Assembly (NCBI GenBank): GCA_024710535.1
Contig: JANJUO010000328.1
Coordinates: 1-6,613, forward strand
Reading direction: 5' to 3'
DNA: 6,613 bases
From: a bacterium
Lineage (GTDB): Bacteria > Bacteroidota > Ignavibacteria > Kapaibacteriales > UBA2268
Positions within the stretch are counted from its first letter, which is position 1, and each line of letters opens with the position of its first letter. A model generated the notes under the pieces. The model made no database searches, was not told the DNA's origin, and saw only the letters and a list, made by a program, of their open reading frames with translations. Both the position numbers and the translations under genes were made by a program. This document shows positions 1-5,049 of the stretch, in pieces.

Positions 1-2
1 AA

Positions 3-170
3 AAATTTAATGATTCTTATTTTGAAGTTGTGTCCATTACAAAACAAACATCGGATGTCTTTTTGTATTCTGTCATTTCGAAGCCGCAGGTGAGAAATCC
101 AGAAATACTGTTCCGTGTCCGTCCAACAAGTATAAATTTCATCAACAAGCAAGGATGCTTGTTCTGCTAA
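3..170 (+). CDS. Possible C-terminal tail of a plus-strand gene, truncated by the window edge
   Basis: Reading frame 3 of the plus strand is open from the left edge to a TAA at 168-170, about 55 codons. The first half (FNDSYFEVVSITKQ, then a run around VFLYSVISKP) has a natural amino-acid mix. The second half runs through an interspersed-repeat-like stretch (71-100) and a hairpin (144-163), so the present end (INKQGCLFC) may be repeat-derived rather than the original C-terminus. I do not recognise a family. If real, the gene converges on the DUF2200 gene and stops 92 nt before that gene's end. An open frame of this length can occur by chance, so this is a weak call. The alternative is that the whole interval is intergenic. 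Confidence 0.28.
   Translation, partial: KFNDSYFEVVSITKQTSDVFLYSVISKPQVRNPEILFRVRPTSINFINKQGCLFC
71..100. repeat. Degenerate interspersed-repeat-like element (ATTTCG...GAGAAAT)
   Basis: The stretch begins TGTCATTTCGAAG and ends GGTGAGAAATCC. It resembles, from memory, a short interspersed element seen in many copies in Bacteroidota genomes, usually between genes, of the form GTCATTTCGA..CGCAG.GAGAAATC. The ends form a 5-bp inverted repeat (ATTTC 75-79, GAAAT 94-98). It is more G+C-rich than its surroundings. Only one copy is visible here, so its repeat status rests on recall and not on this window. Confidence 0.4.
144..163. repeat. Perfect 8-bp hairpin with 4-nt loop
   Basis: AACAAGCA (144-151) and TGCTTGTT (156-163) are perfect reverse complements around the loop AGGA. 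No T-run follows on either strand, so it is not a typical intrinsic terminator. A second inverted match links CAAGGATG (150-157) with CATCCTTG (196-203), and TGCTAA (165-170) with TTAGCA (205-210), so two alternative foldings compete. It could be part of a mobile-palindrome (REP-like) element. The pairing is certain; its role is unknown. Confidence 0.5.
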
Positions 171-251
171 GTCTATATAAATATAACTGGTCAATCATCC
201 TTGTTTAGCAATAATTATCAAAAATTATTCTTATTGAACAACCTCTGGTGC

Positions 252-276
252 AAAAAAATTCTCACTTCCTGAGAAT
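252..276 (-). terminator. Intrinsic terminator overlapping the end of the DUF2200 gene
   Basis: On the minus strand the sequence forms a 7-bp stem (ATTCTCA pairing with TGAGAAT), a GGAAG loop and then a run of seven T (252-258, first shared with the stem base). The stem and loop are built from the last four sense codons (Ile-Leu-Arg-Lys) and the TGA stop at 262-264, so transcription would end within about 10 nt of the stop codon. Confidence 0.75.
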
Positions 277-612
277 CTTGTCCATTGCTTTACCTTTTGC
301 CAATTCATCAACTAATTTATCCAAATAGCGAATTTTTCTCATAAGATCATCTTCAATATCTTCAACTCGTATGCCGCAAATCACGCCACTTATCTTTGAT
401 GAATTTGGATTTAGTAAGGGAGCTTGCTCAAAAAACAATTCAAAATTAACTTTTTCATCAATTTGCATTTGTAATGCTTGTTTATCGTAGCCGGTTAACC
501 ACATGATTATTGAATCAAGTTCTTCTTTTGAACGACCCTTTTTTTCAATTTTTTGGATGTATAATGGATAAATATTTGCAAAAGCCATTCTAAATATTTT
601 TGTTTTGTCCAT
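262..612 (-). CDS. DUF2200 family protein
   Basis: A 116-residue cytoplasmic protein with no signal peptide or membrane segment. It matches the DUF2200 family (about 110-120 residues) over its whole length. The recognisable conserved parts are FANIYPLY near residues 11-18, KKGRSKEELD followed by the WLTGYD block, a PLLNP segment, VICGIRVEDIEDDLM, and the end IRYLDKLVDELAKGKAMDKILRK, which is almost the family consensus. The molecular function of the family is unknown to me, and none is assigned here. The ATG at 612 is the natural start; the A/G-rich stretch before it (AGAAAGAAA) is at best a weak ribosome binding site. The gene is separated from the envelope operon by a terminator and 230 nt, and its own terminator overlaps its stop codon, so it is probably transcribed alone. 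Confidence 0.93.
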   Translation of the reverse strand: MDKTKIFRMAFANIYPLYIQKIEKKGRSKEELDSIIMWLTGYDKQALQMQIDEKVNFELFFEQAPLLNPNSSKISGVICGIRVEDIEDDLMRKIRYLDKLVDELAKGKAMDKILRK

Positions 613-666
613 TTTCTTTCTTTTTTGAATTTACAATTACACAGAAAATCAACTACAAAATTATGA

Positions 667-771
667 AAATATTTGAATAAATCCATTCTTTTGTATCAAG
701 CTAAAGGAGATTTCGCAGATGTAACAACTGATGGAGCAGTAAAGTCGTCATTTGTAGCAACTTGCGATTAG
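667..771 (+). pseudogene. Possible plus-strand coding remnant
   Basis: Between the DUF2200 gene and bamD, one plus-strand frame is open for 34 codons and ends at TAG 769-771. Its last 25 residues (YQAKGDFADVTTDG, then AVKSSFVATCD) look like the C-terminus of a beta-rich exported protein, and this stretch is nearer 40% G+C than its A+T-rich flanks. There is no convincing start: a TGA lies at 664-666 and there is no ATG in frame. The hairpin at 784-816 lies 12 nt after the stop and has T-rich sequence on this strand too. I read it as a possible remnant of a decayed gene; chance is a real alternative. Confidence 0.25.
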
Positions 772-780
772 ATAGAAAAT

Positions 781-816
781 AAAAAATGTGCCATATCATA
801 ATAATAAGGCACATTT
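781..816 (-). terminator. Intrinsic terminator after bamD, possibly bidirectional
   Basis: A perfect 9-bp stem, AAATGTGCC (784-792) with GGCACATTT (808-816), encloses a 15-nt A+T-only-rich loop (793-807). On the minus strand the stem runs into six T (781-786), and it begins 27 nt past the bamD stop, as expected for the end of the envelope operon. On the plus strand it is followed by TTTCTTTT, so it may also stop plus-strand transcripts coming from 1-770. Confidence 0.85.
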
Positions 817-842
817 CTTTTATAAATATTCAATGATAATAA

Positions 843-1604
843 TTACAAACCGCTAATATCAGTCAGAATCTTTTCTACTTTTGGTAGATTTTCGCCTTTT
901 GGGAAATTGGATTTATATAGATAAATCATATCTCGCACTTTATCGTATCTTTTCATTATCAAATATGCATCTATTTTTCCAACAAAAGCCAGTTCATAAT
1001 ATTTTGTGTCATTATATTTATTGATTACAGCATCAAAATAAATAATGGAAGAGTTTGGACTTTCCATTTTAATATAAAGATTTGCTGTAAAATACTCACG
1101 ATAAGCAAGTTTGTTTCTCAAATCCATTATTCTATCCGAAGATTCTTTAAAAAGTGAATCAGATGGATACATATAATGAAATTCTTGGAATGCATCGATT
1201 GCTTTGCGTGTATAATCCTGATCCCTATCGAAAGTGGGCGACATATTGAAATGGCTCATAGCGGCTTTAAACAAGCAAATTTTGCCATATTCACTGCCGG
1301 GATATATTCTTCGCAACAAATTATAATGAAAAGCCGCCATTATAAATTCATCTCTTTTATAATGAATCTCTGCCAAAAGAAACTGTGCATCGTCAGCAAA
1401 TTGGCTTGCGGGATATTGCAATTTTATCAATTCAAGAAGAGTGCGTGCATCAAGATAATCTTCATCTTCATATAATTTTACTGCATCTTTATAAATCTCA
1501 TCAACAGGGCGGGTTTCCGGACCTTTATTTGATGCACAAGAAGCAATTAAAACCACTATTGTAACAAATAAAACTAAACTTAAAATCTTATTTCTGTTTT
1601 TCAT
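843..1604 (-). CDS. bamD: Outer-membrane protein assembly lipoprotein BamD
   Basis: BamD is the essential lipoprotein partner of BamA in the machine that inserts beta-barrel proteins into the outer membrane; it works from the periplasmic face of that membrane. The 253 residues start with a basic n-region, a hydrophobic stretch and a lipobox LIASC, giving lipidated Cys23; the following Ala fits outer-membrane sorting. TPR-like helical pairs follow: residues 35-65 (ending LQYPASQFADDAQF), 72-102 (ending RRIYPGSEYG), and 125-147 with the BamD hallmark DRDQDYTRKAIDAFQEF, then further pairs to about 240. Length fits the family. I start at ATG 1604; a TTG two codons upstream (1610) is also in frame but less likely. 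No Shine-Dalgarno is visible. It is the last operon gene, about 62 nt after the GldM-like gene; that A+T-rich gap could hold an extra promoter, but I see no clear one. A terminator follows. Confidence 0.9.
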   Translation of the reverse strand: MKNRNKILSLVLFVTIVVLIASCASNKGPETRPVDEIYKDAVKLYEDEDYLDARTLLELIKLQYPASQFADDAQFLLAEIHYKRDEFIMAAFHYNLLRRIYPGSEYGKICLFKAAMSHFNMSPTFDRDQDYTRKAIDAFQEFHYMYPSDSLFKESSDRIMDLRNKLAYREYFTANLYIKMESPNSSIIYFDAVINKYNDTKYYELAFVGKIDAYLIMKRYDKVRDMIYLYKSNFPKGENLPKVEKILTDISGL

Positions 1605-1666
1605 TTTCAATTTTTTTGCAATTTAAAAAAGTATTGACGTATAATATTCAAATTTCATATTATTTT

Positions 1667-3163
1667 TTATGGGTAATCCAAAATTGATGATTTTGAGCCG
1701 TTAATTGTTACAGCTCTAATCTTGAAAACTAATGGATTGTTATTAACATTGGTTATTTCAAATACCTGTTGATGCTGATTTTTGTTACTATCAGTGCTTT
1801 TCAATCCAATAATTTCCCTTACTTTAATATTGCCTTCAAGCACTTCCAGTCTTGTAACAATATTTTCATCATTATTATAAATCCCATAACTTGTTGTGAA
1901 AATTCTTAATTTATTATTTTTTTCAATTTCGGCAACTTTTGTAATCAATGGCAATGGATAACCCGATACTTTGATAGAATATTTCTGTCCAACTTGGTTA
2001 TTATCAATATATCTGATTAATTCCAAAATTTTTCCGGTATCATTTGTTGATGGAGAAAACCAAAAAGGTGCACCTTCGTTTGAACTATAAAGCACACTTT
2101 TGCCGTCACTCGTTCGCAAAATTGCTTTTGTTGATTGCATTGTAAGTAATGGCAAATTTGGTTCGATTTTATAATTAATTCCCGGATAGATTACATTCGC
2201 AAATTTCGGCTCTCCAAGACGCTGATTTTCGATCATAAATTCTATGCTTTTTTCTTGAGAATCATATTTTCTTGTAAGTTGAAGCTTTACTTTCATCGAA
2301 CCATAGGATGGAGCAATACCTTCAATAGTAATCCAATCTTCCGAATAACCTTTGATATAAGCAGTACCAGCACGATCATCTTCGGCAGTTTTCATCACTG
2401 TTAGAACCGGTTGACGCAATAAATCAGTTTTTGGATTCAAGCCATTAACATTTATAATATTTTGCCATCTTCCATAAGCAATAGTCCTAATCACATCTTG
2501 CTGAGGAAGCATAATTATATTTCCGGTTTGGACTATTAATTGTGAGTTTGTATTTGCTGGCTGCTCTATATTTGTCAACATAGAATCATTCTGCATATTT
2601 TGCAAAACTAAATAATCATTTTTTTGATTTGAAAAAGTTATGTTAAGAGCAAATTGAGTAACACTTTTCAGCTCGCTACCTTTATTTTTTCCGGACTTTC
2701 CAACCGCAGTTGCAATTACATTCACAAGATATGATTTATTGCTCATATCCGATAAAGATGGATACCAAAAAAATTTTGCGGCTTGCTCTTTATCATCATT
2801 GATAACTTTGAAAAATTTTGTTGAATTATTTTCATTAGAAGTCAATACAAGTTTATTACGATGAAGCAAATCCTCAACAATAAACTCATATCTCACATTT
2901 TCCACATTTCCTGTATAAAAAACTGTATTAATCGAATCGGCAGATACCAATTTCATTCCGGAAGAATCCATTGAAATCAGAAAATTCATTGATGCTTTTT
3001 CTGCTTTAACTATAAAATCGAGTTGAAATAATGGCGAGCCAAACTCATCTGTGTGAGGAGTTTTATCGCTTTCTTTGCCCGGAATCAGCAATATCAATGC
3101 CGCAAGATACAGAACAAAGTATATTTCGATGTTTTTTCGTTTTTTATATGGAACAATTTTCAT
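1667..3163 (-). CDS. GldM-like single-pass periplasmic protein (putative trans-envelope motor stalk)
   Basis: In type IX secretion, GldM (PorM) crosses the inner membrane once within a GldL ring and its Ig-like periplasmic domains reach the outer-membrane complex. This 498-residue protein has the same plan: a basic N-terminus (KKRK, 7-10), one membrane helix at about 12-28, no cleavage site, then about 465 beta-rich periplasmic residues. Two segments look like related Ig-type domains: about 78-178 (TVFYTGNVENV, later KFFWYP) and about 322-405 (NVIYPGINYKIE, later PFWFSP, ending YPLPLI). The NV.Y.G...I and P.P pattern recalls GldM domains. Between them (about 225-320) lies another beta domain with WQNIINVNGLNP; residues 406-498 form a last one. 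The long helical first domain usual in GldM appears absent. The gene starts 1 nt after the GldL-like gene, so the two are probably translated together. Assignment is by eye; an unrelated beta-domain protein remains possible. The ATG at 3163 has no Shine-Dalgarno. Confidence 0.55.
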   Translation of the reverse strand: MKIVPYKKRKNIEIYFVLYLAALILLIPGKESDKTPHTDEFGSPLFQLDFIVKAEKASMNFLISMDSSGMKLVSADSINTVFYTGNVENVRYEFIVEDLLHRNKLVLTSNENNSTKFFKVINDDKEQAAKFFWYPSLSDMSNKSYLVNVIATAVGKSGKNKGSELKSVTQFALNITFSNQKNDYLVLQNMQNDSMLTNIEQPANTNSQLIVQTGNIIMLPQQDVIRTIAYGRWQNIINVNGLNPKTDLLRQPVLTVMKTAEDDRAGTAYIKGYSEDWITIEGIAPSYGSMKVKLQLTRKYDSQEKSIEFMIENQRLGEPKFANVIYPGINYKIEPNLPLLTMQSTKAILRTSDGKSVLYSSNEGAPFWFSPSTNDTGKILELIRYIDNNQVGQKYSIKVSGYPLPLITKVAEIEKNNKLRIFTTSYGIYNNDENIVTRLEVLEGNIKVREIIGLKSTDSNKNQHQQVFEITNVNNNPLVFKIRAVTINGSKSSILDYP

Positions 3164-3164
3164 A

Positions 3165-3956
3165 TTAAGTCAGTTTGTTTGATATTATTTTTTCAAATTC
3201 TTTGCGAACTGCAATTTCAATTTCTTCTTTACGAAGAGATTCAATTTGAGAATTCAAACTATTCAAATTATTTCCAAAATTATTAAGTGAAACATTCACA
3301 AGTTTCATTTCATCGAGCATTTGCGGATTTGGAGCAGATTGCATTGCAAAATTCTCCATAATTTGCTCCAAACGCTCGGCAATCAACTCTTGATTTTCAT
3401 TCATTTTTTCGATGGTTTCAGTTAATTTCTCCAATTGAACAAGCGAGCCGGCAAAATCCCTGCTAATTTCTCCAATTTCATCAAGCAAATCATTTTGCAA
3501 ATCAGCTGTTTCGGTGCTTTCATCATTTTTCTCCAAATATGTGTCTTCTTTTGGAGAAAAAAGCATAAGCACAAAAACCATCATAAGCATCATTGCCTCG
3601 AAAATAATTCCGGCAATAACAATTTCATCTGTAACTTTATCACTAAAACGGCGCATACCAATCAAAACCAAAAGAATTGCCGCACCAAAATACACAAATG
3701 AATTAATTGTTGAGAAATAAAATCTATTTACAATCTCTTCCATCCACAAGAATGTTCCGCTAAAAAGTCCGAGTGTATGAGCAACCGAAATATCTTCGTT
3801 AAGATATTTGTTCATTTGCTTTTCGAAGCAAGCAATTCGCCATAAGGTAATCAAACTGACCATCGAACTTAGTCGCTTTTCATATCTCAATTTCTGAAAA
3901 ATTCTATGAAGAATTTCTCTGCCTTCATAAGATGAAAAAGTATCAATTTTTTTCAT
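3165..3956 (-). CDS. GldL-like inner-membrane protein with two helices and a coiled-coil tail
   Basis: GldL (PorL) forms the proton-driven inner-membrane ring that holds GldM. This 263-residue protein has a charged N-terminal part of about 80 residues, then helix 1 at about 84-101 (FVYFGAAILLVLIG), a short loop with Arg102-Arg103, helix 2 at about 111-133 (IVIAGIIFEAMMLMM), and a cytoplasmic-looking tail rich in Glu, Leu, Asn and Gln that should form coiled coils (about 153-203 and 214-258). The Y.GAA...G pattern of helix 1 and the G..xEA pattern of helix 2, with a buried Glu120, match my recollection of GldL, where a glutamate in this place is needed for motor function. The N-terminal extension is unusual for GldL. 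Helix 2 is longer before its SP turn, and the second acidic residue at the end of GldL helix 2 seems missing. The gene sits 6 nt after the lpt gene and 1 nt before the GldM-like gene. An unrelated two-helix coiled-coil protein is the alternative. Confidence 0.55.
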   Translation of the reverse strand: MKKIDTFSSYEGREILHRIFQKLRYEKRLSSMVSLITLWRIACFEKQMNKYLNEDISVAHTLGLFSGTFLWMEEIVNRFYFSTINSFVYFGAAILLVLIGMRRFSDKVTDEIVIAGIIFEAMMLMMVFVLMLFSPKEDTYLEKNDESTETADLQNDLLDEIGEISRDFAGSLVQLEKLTETIEKMNENQELIAERLEQIMENFAMQSAPNPQMLDEMKLVNVSLNNFGNNLNSLNSQIESLRKEEIEIAVRKEFEKIISNKLT

Positions 3957-3962
3957 ATAATT

Positions 3963-5048
3963 TTATGTTTTTGTTCTAAAAATTGTGATTAAACCAACAA
4001 AGAAAAATATTATATTAGCAACCCAACCCGCAAGAATAGGATGAAAATTCATTGAGTTACCTAATACTTGACTTACTTTTGTAAAAAGCATATAAGCAAA
4101 AGATATTATCATTGCGGCTCCAATCTGAATGGCAATACCGCCCTTTCTGCGAACTGATGCAAATGGCACACCAAACAAAATCACTATCAGATTAGCAAAT
4201 GGAAAAGCATAATCACCATAATAAGTGATTGATTGCACTCGCACATCTTTCCCGCCCTGCTTTAATAAATCTATATAGTTTCTTCGTTCATCTAAATTCA
4301 TTTCCTGATCATTTTTCTTTAATTGTTCAATTTGGGTATTGCTTAAATTGAGCTTTATCGGATATTCCGCTAATTTTTGCGTTTGAACAAGCGGATTAAA
4401 ATAATCGCGGATAATTACATTGTTCATTATCCATTTTTTCGAAGAATCGCTCCAAATCATTTGCTCGGCTTCATACCTCTTTTTCAATCTTGGCTTATCT
4501 TCGCTTGTATATTCTTCCACAGAAACAATTCCAGCTGACTTATTTTTTGAGTCATAATATTGAATAACCAAATTTCGAGTGGGAGCATCTCTGAAAAAAA
4601 GATTATAAATTGTTCCGCCAGACTGAGATTTATTTAAATACTTCGCCTCAATTTCGTGTTTGTATTGATTAGCAACCGGAACAATCCAGCCATTAAACCA
4701 TAAATGAACAAAACTTATCATCAAAGTGAACATCAAAAGCGGTAGCATAAGTCGATATAAACTTCTGCCGCCCGACTTCATTGCCGTTATTTCATTCAAT
4801 GTTGATAAGCCACCGATTGTAAACAAAGTGGAAACAAGTGTCGCAATTGGGAGCAGAATTTGCATAATTGCCGGCAAATAATAGAGATAATATTGAGCGA
4901 TAATCAAAGTTGGCACTTTGCTATCAAGAAAATTATCAAGCGACTCAAGCAAATTCACGATTATAAATATCATACAAAGTGCCAATACTGCAAAAATCAG
5001 CGTCAGCGCAAATTGCTTCAAAATATATCTATCTAATAAATCCATCAT
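3963..5048 (-). CDS. LptF/LptG family LPS export permease
   Basis: LptF and LptG are the membrane subunits of the LptB2FG ABC transporter that extracts lipopolysaccharide from the inner membrane and passes it to the periplasmic LptC-LptA bridge. The 361 residues start with the family's LDRYILKQF amphipathic helix, then TM1 (13-33), TM2 (55-82), TM3 (98-122), a periplasmic beta-jellyroll domain (about 123-275), and TM4-TM6 (277-297, 304-324, 335-356). Between TM2 and TM3, NEITAMKSGG (85-94) is the cytoplasmic coupling helix that docks on the LptB ATPase, with the conserved Glu86. Length is normal. I cannot decide between LptF and LptG, and only one copy is in view; in Bacteroidota-type genomes the paralogue is often elsewhere. 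Two ATGs lie side by side (5048 and 5045); either would serve. The start is 1 nt after the stop of the upstream gene with no Shine-Dalgarno, which suggests translational coupling. Confidence 0.94.
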   Translation of the reverse strand: MMDLLDRYILKQFALTLIFAVLALCMIFIIVNLLESLDNFLDSKVPTLIIAQYYLYYLPAIMQILLPIATLVSTLFTIGGLSTLNEITAMKSGGRSLYRLMLPLLMFTLMISFVHLWFNGWIVPVANQYKHEIEAKYLNKSQSGGTIYNLFFRDAPTRNLVIQYYDSKNKSAGIVSVEEYTSEDKPRLKKRYEAEQMIWSDSSKKWIMNNVIIRDYFNPLVQTQKLAEYPIKLNLSNTQIEQLKKNDQEMNLDERRNYIDLLKQGGKDVRVQSITYYGDYAFPFANLIVILFGVPFASVRRKGGIAIQIGAAMIISFAYMLFTKVSQVLGNSMNFHPILAGWVANIIFFFVGLITIFRTKT

Positions 5049-5049
5049 A

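Noticed and set aside
210..236. A+T-only inverted repeat (AATAATT with AATTATT) as a possible terminator for a plus-strand gene ending at 170
   Set aside because: The stem has no G-C pairs and no good T-run follows; such pairings are common by chance here.
1..261. CRISPR array or tRNA in the left non-coding region
   Set aside because: No regularly spaced direct repeats and no cloverleaf-compatible sequence were found.
656..663. TAATTTTG on the minus strand, like a Bacteroidota -7 box (TAnnTTTG), 44 nt before the DUF2200 start
   Set aside because: No TTTG-type -33 partner at the right distance and the motif is expected by chance in such A+T-rich DNA.
1176..1475. Plus-strand open frame of 99 codons opposite bamD
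   Set aside because: It is antisense to a clearly recognised bamD, has a Cys/Ile/Phe-rich unnatural composition and no separate signals.
3053..3286. Plus-strand open frame of 77 codons across the junction of the GldL-like and GldM-like genes
   Set aside because: Phe/Gln-rich shadow spanning two tightly packed minus-strand genes; no room for its own signals.
3435..3720. Two overlapping plus-strand open frames opposite the GldL-like gene
   Set aside because: Lys/Ile/Ser/His-rich translations that mirror the Glu/Asn-rich coiled coil and membrane codons on the other strand; low-complexity shadows.
3165..3956. ExbB/TolQ/MotA identity for the two-helix protein
   Set aside because: Only two clear membrane helices, the coiled-coil tail and the large single-pass partner do not fit ExbB-ExbD, TolQ-TolR or MotA-MotB, whose partners are shorter or carry a peptidoglycan-binding domain.
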